A model generated the notes under the pieces. That model searched no databases. It was not told where the DNA came from and was given only the letters and a program-made list of their open reading frames with translations. The position numbers and the translations under genes are program-made. This document shows positions 25,034 through 36,222 of a stretch of DNA of 64,000 nt, piece after piece. How positions within the stretch are numbered: position 1 is the first letter of the stretch; each line of letters starts with the position of its first letter. Source of the stretch: Gongronella butleri (Eukaryota > Mucoromycota > Mucoromycetes > Mucorales > Cunninghamellaceae); contig JAIWZP010000031.1 of NCBI GenBank assembly GCA_025201375.1, positions 310,001 to 374,000 of the forward strand, written 5' to 3'.

Positions 25034-26552
25034 CTAAAGGGGTGCATCAGCGGCGGATAAATGCGAGAATTTGAGTGCACGAGTGGGTGGGGATGAGAAG
25101 CGCGCGTGTTTGCTTGGCACACTGGCTGCTTCTGGGGAAAAGGCGCGATCCGATGAGCGTTTGCTGGTGGATGGCGGCGCAGTTACCGTGCGCGGGTGGT
25201 GAGAGTCTTGCAGATGGGTATGGGCAGTGGTAGAGACCGGGACGGGCGGTGTGGCGTGCCGAGACGACTCAAAACGCGTACGTTTTTCGAAAAATGCGTT
25301 GACGACCGATGCCGCTGCCGCTGATTCTGCGTCCGTGTGCTTTTGGGAGCTTGTGTTGATGGCGGCGAGGGCTGTGCGTGGCGGGTAAAAGTCATCGAGG
25401 ATGGATGTGCTGACAGATGGCGTGACGCGTGTATCTGTGGGTGTTTTGTGCCCCTTTTTCACGTGAATAACTGCGATGTCGTCGTCTGTCAGATCGATCG
25501 GGTTTGAGCGATTGTCATGCTGTGTGGAGCTGGCGGACGCACACGTGGACGACGGGATGGCGCGTGGATGGTCTTTTTTTCGAGGGCGATGGCTCTTTTT
25601 CGGGATATCCACGGTGAAATTCAACATGAAGGAAGAAGGAACGTTTGCCAAAGCGTAGTCATAGTATTTTAAACCTCGCCGCTTTGCCGAGTCGTATTTC
25701 TGCTGTGAGGACGATGCGGTTGGCGGCGCGGGGGTGGATTCCGTGCTTGTTGTCGGCGGCAGAGGTAACGTCTCGGTCATTGGCGACGGCACGACGCTTC
25801 GAGGCAAGGCTTCGGTGGATGCGGCCTTGTCCTCGTGATTGCGCTTCTCATTGGCCAGCCGCACGCGTCGCGACACGATGTCCTGGGGTATTTTGGGCAC
25901 GACGCGTGCCGAATCTTCCATGTCTTCCTCTTTCTTTTTCTCCTGGTGCGATTGCGAGTCCCCGAGCACCATGTCCATGATGTTCAGCTTGTCCATTCGC
26001 TGGTCGCCAACTTGGACGGTTGTCGATGCCAATTGCGACGCGTGTCGTAGAGAAGGCGGGGGCGACAAGGAAGGCAGCGAGTCCGGATGATGTCTGCTGC
26101 TTAATTGATGCCGCGGACGCTCGGTTCTGACGTTGCTGCTGCTGTTGCTGGTGATGGTCGTGCTCTGCGATGGCAACGGATTGTCCGGTGGAGGTGCCAT
26201 ATTGGCCACGTCTTCGAGCCAGGCGTCTAGACGGTGCAATGACTCGCTCGGCAAACTGTCCTCGTCCGGTCGCGCCACCTCCACAAGGTGGAAATGCCAT
26301 TTGTGCTTGCACGTGCCACAGCAACTTTTTTTGAGAAGAGAAAAAGAAGAAAAAATTGAGAAAAAAGGTGTTTAAACGTGTGTTTTGGCCGCGTTTTGTG
26401 CCTTTTTTTTTGTTTTGTCCCATCACCCTCGCTTACGCTTGCTTTGTTCGCTTAAAGTAGCGAATGTCCAGACTGCCGCAATGTTCGCAGGTGAAGCTGA
26501 ATTGTTCCTGAGCTTCCTCTTGCCCAGGAATAACGTCCGGAAAGAAGCTCAT
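25034..26552 (-). CDS. zinc-ribbon protein with SUMO-interacting motif, 2 exons
   Basis: Exons 26552-26437 and 26324-25034 join in frame (GTAAGC...AAAAAAG) to give 468 residues. Residues 22-50 form a zinc ribbon: CEHCGSLDIRYFKR, then CCGTCKHKWHFH, i.e. C22-x2-C25 and C41-x2-C44. The start ATG at 26552 is the only one that keeps the first cysteine pair. The rest is mostly disordered (Ser/Pro/Thr-rich). It contains an LxALDxW-like helix (LHRLDAWLEDVANM), a folded-looking stretch (RGLKYYDYALANVPSSFMLN) and an acidic hydrophobic motif NPIDLTDDDIAVIHV at about residues 310-325 that fits a SUMO-interacting motif. Likely nuclear. I do not recognise the family. Divergent from the DDHD phospholipase, sharing ~410 bp. 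Confidence 0.75.
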
Positions 26553-26964
26553 CACCAGGGGAACAATAAAAACAGGTGGAATTGGACAAAGAAAATGGGA
26601 AAAAAAGGCAAACAAACTCTCATCCGGCTTGAATCGGCCATTTATTGCCTTTTTCTCTCTTGCCTGCCAACCTGCCCATCAAGTGCCTTTTTTTCTTTCT
26701 CCCAATTTTGCATTATTGACGCCTATTGCTTTGCCGATCGTTTCATTTTCATGGCGTCATCGCTCCTTGTCAAGGCAATACAAGCTACTTGATCAGTTTT
26801 GAAGCCAATTGGGTAGTGCAAAAGCCCAGGCGTGCCGCAGGGGTCGCAAAATGCAAGGCCAGTGCGTGAAAACGCGCGGCACGTGAAAAATGGAGGAAAT
26901 AAATAAAGCGCCGCTCGTGGCCCCACGTTGTCACTTTTTCGCCACTCTTCTTCCTGTCTCCACC
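26553..26964. promoter_or_regulatory. divergent promoter region between zinc-ribbon and DDHD genes
   Basis: This 412-bp stretch has no gene. On its right side an A-rich AAATAAATAAA tract (26897-26907) is directly followed by GCGCCGC (26908-26914), about 57 bp before the ATG at 26965. The same arrangement precedes FANCD2 at 45911-45926. Confidence 0.4.
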
Positions 26965-29683
26965 ATGTTTTTCGAGTCGACCTACCTGCCGACCGCTGAA
27001 TACACCGAGAACGAAGGTATTTTGGCATTGAAGCGTAAAAAAGACACGTATATTCACGTTTTTGACTAGATGAAGCCGTCGACGTCAACGACCAAGAGGA
27101 CGGACTAAAGCAAGGTGGCATAGACGACGCCACCAAGCTGCCAAAAGACGAAAAGCAGCAAGCCCGCCCTATCAATCATCTTGTTTTCATCATCCATGTA
27201 AAAAAAAAAAAAAGCTTATCTTTTTCACCATCCAATGCGTTTTCTTATCCTCATCCCCCCCCCATTTTTCTAGGGCATTGGCCAGGTAAAGAGCGAAAAA
27301 AAAAAAAAAAGTGAAACAAAAAAGGCCATCCATGCATTGCATTTTGACACCTTTTTTTTGTCACGATAGCAAACGGAGCAATACGGTCAATTCTACGAAC
27401 ACGGTATGGGGATGGTTTAGTACGCGTGCGAGACACGCTAGCGCGAGCACATGGCGACAATGACGCGTGGTTCTTATCGATCTGGGCTTTTTTTTCTTTT
27501 TCTTTTTTTTTTTTTAGTGGAAAATTTGCAAGAGACGGCGCGCCAGGTGCTGACAAGCAAGTTGCCTGATCGGGACGTGCGGATGGAGCTAATCCCCATT
27601 GAATGGCATCGGCACATCCACAACCACGTGGACCCCACCTTGGAGCGCATCACGCTAAAATCCATTCCTACGTAATGCTTTGCATTTTTTTTTTTTTTTG
27701 TGGAATTAGCGCGTGCACGACTCACTTTTTTTTATTCTCGTCAACTAGCATCCGCATGATCGAGAATGAGTATCTGGCGGACGTGCTGCTGTATTTTTCG
27801 AAGGATCGTGGCCAGACGATCGTCGACAATGTCACCGAGTCGTTCAACAAGGCGTATCGCAACTTTATGGATAACCACCCCGACTTTGATGGCGACATTG
27901 TGATCCTCGGCTACTCGTAAGTCCAGTCCGGCCTTGCCATCGAGCAATTGAAAGGAGGAGGCGCGTCCCATTGATTCGTTTTCTTTATTTTTATTGTTAT
28001 TACAGCCTTGGCGGCGTGATCACGTATGATTTGCTCTCGCACCAACGACCCATCAGCACGGATGACGAAAAGGCACACTATGCGCGGCTCGACGTCAAGT
28101 TTTCATCATTGACGTTCACGCCCGATTACTTTTTCGCCCTTGGGTCCCCCATTGGCGCCGTGCTCACCTTTAGAAACCAATCGCCCGTCCATTACCACCC
28201 TGATTCGTCCATCAACTTTGAAAACGTATACCACCCCTTTGATCCCTTGGTAAGAAGGATTGGCACCAGCCCCCCCCCCCATCATCATCATCATTATTGG
28301 CAGCAAATTGATATTTTTTTTCCTTTTTTTTTGGTGATTTTGCAGGCATATCGCATGGAGCCACTTTATGACGACTTTTATACCAACGAGCCCGCGGTGG
28401 CCATTGATCGCATTGCGCCACCAGCCTCGTTTTCGTTTCCGTCGTTGCCGTCGTTTGCAGGCTCGAGCATTTTTTCGTATTTTTCTTGGAAAACGCAATC
28501 GCAGCCGACGCTTGGGTCCGATGACGGTGCATCAATGGCCAGTACGGGCGAGTCCATGGCCACGAAAAAGGACGACGGCGACAGCGCGTCGTTTTTGGCG
28601 GCAAGCAAAGCGATGGCGCCGCGATCCCCGCTTATTTCGCCAGTCGAGTCGGCCTTGGAGCAAGACATGGCGAATTTGCAAATGGATGATGCCAAGGAGC
28701 GTGGGACGGGCACGTCGACCTTTGTGGATTCGCTGTTGGGGTACTTTAGCAGTGGCACCGGCAACAACCAAGAATCAAATGCGAAGCGTGCGAATTTGGA
28801 CGCGACGACGATCCGCGAAGATGCTCCATGGGACCCGTTCCTGGATCCTGCGCGTTCTGCGCCGACAGCCGAGCCCAATTCGGCTGCCAGACCCAATGCG
28901 TCTCAAGAAATGGGCACCGCGCCCAGCCCCGTCGTCATTGACTCCAAAGATACCCCTGGCCGACCCAAATTAAGACGCGCAAATACCTACCACCATGGCG
29001 ACCCAATTCCCATGTGCCTCTATACCTTTGGCAACGATTGTCCTAGCAACAACAGCACGAGCAATTCTTTTATCCAATTCCCCCCACAAAAATCGTCGTC
29101 TGCCAAGACACCGCCTTCGTCTGGCTCTCTGCCGTCCCAATTGCACGACCATGCTTCTGGTGTGAAAAAGCATCCGCACCCAAGACATTACCACGGTGCG
29201 TCAGGCATGCGCCGACCACGTGCACATCGGCAGTATCCATCCGGCCACCATCTAGTAGAAATCCTGGGCATTGATGGCGTACGCATGGAATCATTTGAGC
29301 GCGCTCGCACCAACTTTAAGCGTTCCAAAGAGGCGCCTTCACAAAAGGCGATCAAGAAACTTCCTGGCAACCGCCGCATGGACCACGCGCTGCAACATGA
29401 TGGTCTTCTCAGCATGATCACCAATGAGTACCTCGTCGGCCTCCGCGCCCATTTCTCGTATTGGACAAGCAAGGACCTGCTGTGGCACATCATCCGCCAC
29501 CTCGAAAACGTCGACAAGGCCACATCAACGCCACGCACACGCACACGCACTCCATCACCATCCGCCTCATCCACGACGCCCACCACCGCACCGCCGCCGG
29601 CCATGGATGCGTTCACGACTGACTCGCCACCAATCACCGCGCTCAATGCTCACTCGACCGCGTCACCTGCCCCATCTGCTTGA
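26965..29683 (+). CDS. DDHD-domain phospholipase (PA-PLA1 type), 8 exons
   Basis: Exons: 26965-27016, 27070-27197, 27274-27285, 27370-27403, 27518-27671, 27749-27916, 28006-28249 and 28346-29683 give about 709 residues. INHLVFIIH|GIGQ carries the oxyanion-type HGIGQ segment, whose GIGQ is encoded by a 12-nt microexon. MELIPIEWHRHIH, ENEYLADVLLYFSKDRGQTI and the nucleophile motif GYSLGG (Ser at about residue 183, split by an intron) follow. Then come FFALGSPIGAVLTFR, YHPFDPLAYRMEPLY and a C-terminal RMDHALQ...YWTSKDLLWHII segment as in DDHD proteins. About 230 disordered residues separate the lipase core from the C-terminal part. The family hydrolyses phosphatidic acid and related phospholipids at ER/Golgi membranes. 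It is shorter than animal DDHD1/2 and has no WWE or SAM domain in view. Confidence 0.93.
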
Positions 29684-29737
29684 TACTTTTTTTCACTTTT
29701 TTTTGGCGTTCCATGCCTCAATTGCAAACGAATATAG

Positions 29738-29743
29738 AATAAA
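29738..29743 (+). terminator. AATAAA polyadenylation-like signal
   Basis: It lies 55 bp downstream of the DDHD phospholipase stop. Confidence 0.5.
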
Positions 29744-30319
29744 ACAGGACCATCTGTGCCAAAAGTTGACAAATCGGACCACTGAAAAGGCATTGGATTT
29801 CTTGGTTCGTTTTGATATTTTTTCGAAGAAGCTGCTCAAAATTACAGATTTCGCGTCACTTGTTCCCTTTTTCAATGGACAATTCTTTCAAATGCAACCC
29901 CATTAGACAGAACATGACTTGAGTTACCATTTTGCTGCAGACAGCTGAGATTAGTATACACGCGGCTTACAAAAGTTATACTGTAGAATGCAGGCTCGAT
30001 TTTGATTTTTTTTTTTTTTTTTTTTTTGCATTTTCGCGCCCAAATTAATAATTAGTAAGCTAATTCGGTTTGCAAACGACTCGAAATTATAGAGTACAAG
30101 AATTACGTGGTCTATCACAACAGGATGTCATGGAATTACATGTCCATAGCCCGAGAAAATTGGGCATTAAATCTTTGACTCCAATTCGTAAGTATGTAAA
30201 GTTCATCCAAACTGGCTCGCAAAGCGTACGAAAAATAAAGCACGAGCACGTCTCGTTCTAGTGGAACACATGTCACTGAGAGCATGACACAAATAAAATA
30301 GAGAAAATCACAATCGTAC

Positions 30320-30770
30320 CATAGGCAATTTTCGACGTGTGAAAAACCGCGTCAAGCGTCGAATTCCACGCGTCTGTTCTGAATCAAATTCATGCATCTG
30401 GCGAGTCTCTTGCTATTAGATGCGTCGATGAGGCTTCATGGACGAGTTTTTCCGGTGCAATTCTCATGCAAAGTTCAAACCAAAATCGCGCATTGCTCAT
30501 CAATGAGGTGATGGAACTTGCTCTTTTTTGACATTTTTCGTGGTTTGTCCTCGGTATTCATCATGTGTGCAAGTTTGGCGCAATTCTGGGGACCTCATTT
30601 TTCAATTTTCGTTTTGGAGCTCGACCACGGCTGATTTTGCATTTGAGCGCGGTGCCCTTTTGACCGCTGCAAGTTGACTCAACGTGATTCCTTCTGGGGT
30701 TTTGAGCTCGCCTCTCTTTATTAGAACGCATTTCGGGCTGCGTCGTGCAAGTTTTGGCCACTTGAACTTT
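30320..30770 (+). repeat. dispersed repeat family A, copy 4 (3' half)
   Basis: It starts near the landmark TTTTCGACGTGTGAAAAACC and continues through GATGCGTCGATGAGG, TTTTTCGTGGTTTGTCC, GTGTGCAAGTTTGGCGCAAT and TTTTGGAGCTCGACCACGGC to GCATTTCGGG. The 5' half of the family is missing. Confidence 0.7.
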
Positions 30771-31288
30771 GACGCCTCTCTAAAATCATTTTTCCTGATT
30801 AAACTTTTGTAAATGTTCCAAAATTGGGGCTAGATGATGTTGGACGTGGAATTCCACCGATCTCAGGCTCCTTCGCAATCAAATTAATATGTGCTACAGT
30901 ACGGTACTGTAAAAGGGGAAATCCAAAATCTGCACTAAACGAGAGTCGACACAGTTAACACATCGAAATCTCAGCATAAATTCTCACTTGATCTGGCCCT
31001 TTCTATTTTCCTCAACACGCCCGTGTAGTTTGCACCATCCATACTTTGAATGGTTGTATCGTTTGCCAATGAAATCATCAAAATCTGTTATTTTATCGGT
31101 TTCATCTCTCCATGTGTGCTTTTTCTTTTGGAGATTTCAGTCAATTCCTTGCTGAAATGCGGTCAATATCCTTGAGATAGTTGACAGGGGCCTTTACAGC
31201 AGCTTCAATGGAGTGTTTTTTTCAATTTATTGTGTTTTGAGTGTTTGTCGCTCGTTTTTACATCTGAATTGAGTTCTTTTATTGGAAA

Positions 31289-31311
31289 GAGAGAGAGAGA
31301 GAGAGAGAGAG
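31289..31311. repeat. (GA)n microsatellite
   Basis: A run of about eleven GA dinucleotides, just downstream of the Zn2Cys6 gene's stop on its own strand. Confidence 0.85.
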
Positions 31312-31352
31312 ATCGTGTCCAATTGCGCGCATTCTTTTTTTTTTGTGTAAGC

Positions 31353-32538
31353 CTAGCAGTTCCAGACTGCGGCATCCAGGATATTTTGCGACGAATCAAG
31401 GGACATGAGGTCGTCGACGACCATGTTATTATACATTTGCATGTCGACGACATTGTAGCCGAGCTGCTTTTGGAACGAGCGGACGGATGCGTCTGGTGTG
31501 AGGGACATGGAAGGGGCGAGTGCTGGTGTGTGCGGGTACGACGCAGGGTCGTCTGTGTAATCGGGCGTTGTCATTAGGGATGACTGGGACAAAAAGTCCA
31601 CGGGCATTGCTTGCGATGCGGCTGGGGTTTGTGCGGGAGTGGGTTGCTGTTGCGGGTAGTGTTGTTGCGGCGGATGGGTGTAATTGGCGTTTTGGACGGC
31701 CAGGTACCCTGGGTAAAATTCTGCGGCCATTGCCCAATCCGAAGACGACGGTGTGGGCGGGCCATAATAGGCAGGGTCGCCCGGCAAGAAGAAATCGAGC
31801 GACGACAACGTGGATGCGGACGACACGCTGTCCTTTTTCTTGTTTGCGCGTGATTTGTACAGGCGTTTGCCCATTTTGCCCATTTTGCCATTGACGCGCG
31901 TTGACGTTGCCGACGATGTGGATGTGGACGGCGACGGCGTGACACAAACGGACCCGCCACGCGACGACGACGCATGGCTGCTGGTGGACACGCTTGGAAT
32001 GGGCTCATTCATCGGCGTGGGCGATGCCGTCAGCATTCCACCGGCCGACGACGTTGGTGGTGGCGGCGGCGCTAGACTCATCGGCATCCCATCCAAATGG
32101 TGGCTGCTTTCCAGCGCGGCAAACCACCGCCGCTGCGTGTCCAAATCAGACTCGATTTGCTTGATCTTCATCCCGAGCCGCGACAGATTATTCACAAACG
32201 GATCCACACTCGTCGTCTGCGCATTGCGTGATCGCCGGTTCGCAGGATACGCACACAAAATCCCGCTTTGAGCACATCGACTACAATTGGGCTGCTCACC
32301 ATCGCACCGCACCTGAGAAATGAAAAAAGGCGTAAAAAAAAAAAGAAAGAAAAAGAAAAGGAATTAGTTACTGCCCCCCTTTTGTATTTTTTTTTATTTT
32401 TACCTTTTTGTGGTGACATCGGATGCACGCTATGGGTGCGCGCGGCCGCTTCATGGATGAATGCATTCTTGTGATGGCATTGCCCTGGCTGTCTGTCCTG
32501 GCCGTCAATGCTTTTGTGTGAGCGAGCTTGGACACCAT
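31353..32538 (-). CDS. Zn2Cys6 transcription factor, 2 exons
   Basis: Exons 32538-32404 and 32312-31353 join in frame to give 364 residues. The intron splits the binuclear zinc cluster: ACIRCHHKK | VRCDGEQPNCSRCAQSGILC, i.e. C-x2-C-x6-C-x6-C-x2-C-x6-C. A short linker and a likely dimerisation helix (LSRLGMKIKQIESDLD) follow. The rest is low-complexity Ser/Thr/Pro/Gln sequence with aromatic patches (SLDFFLPGDPAYYGPPTPSSSDW) and an acidic amphipathic C-terminus (MVVDDLMSLDSSQNILDA) that could activate transcription. No fungal-specific TF middle homology domain is visible. The targets cannot be told. A TATAAAG lies on the minus strand at 32682-32676, ~140 bp upstream of the ATG. Confidence 0.93.
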
Positions 32539-32675
32539 GAGAAGATGGCAAGGTTGCGTGAAATTAATTTTTAAAAAGAGGGGAAAGTGGGGGAGAAAAA
32601 GATGGAGAAAGAAAAAAAGAAAGAAAAAAAAGGAAAAAGGAATAGGATCAATGAAAAGGGGGGAGGCGTCCATTG

Positions 32676-32682
32676 CTTTATA
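32676..32682 (-). promoter_or_regulatory. TATA-like box of the Zn2Cys6 gene
   Basis: TATAAAG on the minus strand, followed by a purine/pyrimidine-biased leader up to the ATG at 32538. Confidence 0.4.
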
Positions 32683-33676
32683 ACCTTTTTTTTATCTTTT
32701 TTGACGAGCATGGGCCATGCTAAGATTGCATAAAATAAGCTCAGTAACGAATCAAGCGAGCTGCAGGCAAGAGAGTCGTGATGACCTCGCTCTTTGAATC
32801 TCTTTCTCTCTCTTTTTTTTTTTTTTGTTGGCGACTCCCTAGTCATGTTTCATACGAGTCAAAACGACCCAATTGCGACAAGGGACTGATGGGGACAGGC
32901 ACCATCATGGATTCAACCAAGAGACAAAAGGACCCATGGGGTCAATTGTACAATCATTGCACCAGTTGAAACCACAATCCTCCTTGATCATTACCCATTT
33001 CAGTCGATTATTTTCATTTTTGGCGTGTGTCACCTGTCAAAGACGAAAAAAAAGGGTCCTTTCTAACAAACCTCGAGAAGAAAGAGATAAAAAAAAAGGG
33101 GAAAGAGGCAGAGCGACGTGTGTGTGCGCGCCGTTTTGCGCTCTCGCTCTCGCTTCTTTTCTCTTGGATGGAAGAATTCCTAGAATGACTCTTTTGTCGC
33201 ATCGCCATCTAGCCCTGCTTTTCTCCTTTTTCAGTCACCTCGCTTTCTCATCTCTCAACATCCCCCCCTTCTCTAAAAAAAAAAAAAAAAGCAAAACCTT
33301 GCATGCAATGCCTAAATAGTTCATTGTCACGCCTGGATGCCAATGACAAGTCTCGAAAGTTTGCAACTTGCATGAGCAATCACATGCTTCGTGCACACAC
33401 GCGCGCGCGCTCACGAATTTAAAAAAAAAAAAAGCGAAGCGGATGGATGAAACAGGTAAAAAATCGTGCCCTGTTGATATCCAGTCCATGAATTCTCCTG
33501 TTGTCGCACAACGTTTCCAACCCGTTGACGCCTCATTGGAGGAGGGCAATGAACCTTAGGTGGGAAAAAGACGCTTAAACACCCCCCGAGAGGCGGACAT
33601 CGCAGCGTGGTCCCTTTTTTTTTCTCTTCTTTTTTTATTTCATCTCCACTTTTTTTCCCACAAAACCCAACTGCCA
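32683..33676. other. gene-free divergent region upstream of PEBP
   Basis: This ~1-kb stretch has T- and A-runs, a purine-pyrimidine alternating CACACACGCGCGCGCGCTC tract near 33391-33411 that could adopt Z-DNA, and the CT-rich leader of the PEBP gene (33611-33660). No gene is apparent; small open frames are Ser/Phe/Leu-rich shadows of pyrimidine tracts. Confidence 0.5.
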
Positions 33677-34759
33677 ATGCCTCTGTTGACAGCACAAGAT
33701 GCCATCGTTGCTTCCTTGAAGCAACATCAGCTCATTCCCGATCGTAAGAGCGCAAAATTGGGGAGGAGGGAGGGAAAATGAGGAGGTCGCGGGAGCGTGC
33801 TCAATTGTTTTCCATGTGCATTCATGCAATGATGCGTTATCGAACTAGTGTGGAGCGGCGAAGAGACGATTTCATCATCCACCATGCTCCAGGTCGAATA
33901 CCCTGAGGACCTGCAAGTCTCTTTTGGCAATACATTGTTAAAATCACAAACGCAATCATGCCCCACCGTGCAATTTGTGCCTCCTGAAGAGGATGCCCAG
34001 TACACGCTCATGATGGTAAGAAGGGGGGGTGCGCGCAAAAGAAACACTGGCAATACTTTTTTTTTTTTACACTCACACACGCACTGACATCATGATCACC
34101 CGCCTCGCGTCTCCTTTTTTTTTTTTTTTTTTCTCTCGTTGCATTGCCTATTTTTATCATTTTAGATTGATCCTGATGCGCCTTCTCGATCTAATGGCGA
34201 ATTTGGCCCGTAAGCAAGGCTCCTCGATCCAACCGGGGCGCGCCTGGCTGCGATTGTCATGGCAAAGTCTCTCAGTTTGACCCTCTTTTTATTGATTTTT
34301 GATGAATTAGGTGGCGCCACTGGGTTGTTGTCAACATCAAGGTAAGGAGGCGACGTGCCCATGCGAGCAAAGGGCGGGTACCCGGTGGAGAGAGAGTTGG
34401 GGGGGGATGCGGAAGAGGGGTGCATGGCGCGCAAATGGGCCAGAAAATCGCCAAATTGGGGATTCAGAAGCGTGAGATTCTTCGTTTTTGACGCATTTCT
34501 TTTTTTTTTTTTCTAGGCGGGCGATGTTGCCTCGGGCGACGCGCACACACCCTATATTGGCCCTGGGCCTGGCCCCAATTCGGGCGACCATCGCTACACG
34601 TTCCTGCTCTTCAAGCAAGGCAAGCCAAACCACGCATTTGCGCCCATGGCGCACCAGGAGAAGCCCGATCGCCGTCGTTTTGCCTTCAAGGACTTTGCTG
34701 CTGAGAATGACCTCGAGCTTGTGGCCGTCAACTTCTTTGTGTGTCCTGCCGACCAATAA
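33677..34759 (+). CDS. phosphatidylethanolamine-binding protein (PEBP), 5 exons
   Basis: Exons: 33677-33743, 33849-34015, 34166-34209, 34311-34341 and 34517-34759 give 183 residues, the usual size. Ligand-pocket motifs are in order: VEYPEDLQVSFGN, YTLMM|IDPDAPSRSNGEFGP (the DPDAPSR signature), WRHWVVVNIK with the pocket histidine, YIGPGPGPNSGDHRYTFLLF (GPxPPxGxHRY-type loop with two Pro replaced) and a final FVCPADQ. There is no signal peptide, so it is probably cytosolic. PEBPs bind anionic phospholipids and modulate kinases or proteases; yeast TFS1 inhibits carboxypeptidase Y. The stop overlaps AATAAA. Convergent with eIF1. Confidence 0.95.
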
Positions 34760-34760
34760 A
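34755..34760 (+). terminator. AATAAA overlapping the PEBP stop codon
   Basis: CAATAAAAAC contains the TAA stop at 34757-34759, the same arrangement as at the pICln gene. Confidence 0.4.
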
Positions 34761-35165
34761 AACAAGAAAACATGGCTGGGATGCTTTTCCCTCCCAGGAG
34801 GGTCCATTGGGGCTCTTTTTCATCTTTTTATTGTTGTACACGACAAAAAAATAAAAGAGAGCAAAGAGAGAATGGAAAGCGATCAAACTATACAAATTGG
34901 GTGATCAGGGACGGGTGCGTAAAGGGAGGAGGAGAAGCGAGGAAGGGGGGATTCATCCACTAAAATAAAAAAGATGGACAAATTGGTGTTGGCCTGCCCA
35001 TCCATGATTTAGCAATTGAGGTGGCAAAGCAAAAAAAAAGTGACGACAGAGGGATGGGGCAGGGAAAAGGAAGGGGAAAGAAAAAAAAAAGCAAAATAGA
35101 GAAACAAGGATATACGCGATGCGAGGGAGGGGGTGAGGTCGACAAGAGAAGATGCGAGCCGACTC
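34760..35165. other. intergenic region between convergent PEBP and eIF1 genes
   Basis: A purine-rich 406-bp stretch on the plus strand (GGAGGAGAAGCGAGG, A-runs) that would form both 3' UTRs. No gene is seen. Confidence 0.5.
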
Positions 35166-35818
35166 TTAGAAACCGTGGACCTTGATGTTGGCCTTTTTGG
35201 CGATTTCCTCCTTGACCAAGAATTCGGCAATCTTCAGTCGCTGGTCGCCCGAAAGCTGCAACACCTCGCCCAATTCCTCGTTTTCAACCACGGTGCCATT
35301 GCACGCAAATTCCTTTTTGAACACCTTGAGAATCTTCTTGGCATCGTATTCCTTGGGCAAACCTTGCAGAGTCGTCAGCGTCTTGCGGCCATTTCGCTGT
35401 TGAATGCGCAAATCTATGCGTCAAAGAACCACAGAAAAAAAAAAGGAAAAAAAAAGGAAAAAAAAAAGAGTCAGGTGTCATCCCACACACACGCACAGCA
35501 CCCCTTGGGCTCATTTTTGGCGCCTTACGGATAAGATTTTGCGCCTTGGGCGAGTTTTCTTCCTCAACGTCGGCAAAGGGATCTACACAACAATAAAAAA
35601 CAACATCAGTGGACCGATCAACAAGACGATAAAAACAAAAAGGGGCGACCATATTGTTTTCATCTAGCCAACAGCTGACGCAAGATTTGACAAAAGCGCT
35701 TCAATCTCGAAAACGGCAGCACTGTTGGCCACTGCGGCTTTGCCCGTCGTCGTACGGCCAAGCATGGCCGTCGCATGATCTCGCACGCTTACCGAAAGGA
35801 GTGTTGAGTTCTTCCATG
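35166..35818 (-). CDS. SUI1: translation initiation factor eIF1 (SUI1), 3 exons
   Basis: Exons 35818-35794, 35582-35529 and 35413-35166 give 108 residues, matching the family's ~108-113. The short disordered N-terminus (MEELNTPFDPFADVEEEN) is followed by the SUI1 fold: LRIQQRNGRKTLTTLQGLP, AKKILKVFKKEFACNGTVVE, LGEVLQLSGDQRLKIAEFLV and the end KANIKVHGF. eIF1 binds the 40S subunit near the P site and enforces AUG selection. No in-frame ATG other than that at 35818 precedes the core, and both junctions restore family-conserved residues. Confidence 0.97.
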
Positions 35819-36188
35819 GGGGTGTTGTGCGGTGTAAGTAAAAAAAAAAAAAGTGAGAAAAGTGAAAAGAGGGAGGAAAAGGAAAAAAAAATTTGGCACA
35901 TGCTTTTGTTGCCCGCCGGACGACAGCAATGACGATGTGCTTGCTCCGACGAATAGTCTGAAAGGGGTGGCTGGAGGGACCAATCAGCACCGCCTGATCT
36001 CGAGTGACTTGAATCTCACAACGATGCCAAATCATGCCGCAGGCAATGCCTTTTCTCCATTTGTTGCACCTTTTTTACTTCTTACTCAATTGGACTTGGG
36101 CCAATTCATCACTGACGCAATACGCGACACATGATCCTCCGCGCCATTTTTTTTTGTGAGCTTGCTACGTCGATGTTCAACAAAACAA

Positions 36189-36222
<34 letters not shown>

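Larger units (their letters stand above)
29684..31352. other. gene-free stretch with a family A fragment
   Basis: No gene is seen. 30010-30028 is a T run. 29979, 30896 and 30906 carry TACTGTA/TACAGTA heptamers, the last two almost back to back. 30320-30770 is a partial family A copy. 31289-31311 is a (GA)n microsatellite beside the 3' end of the minus-strand gene. Confidence 0.6.
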
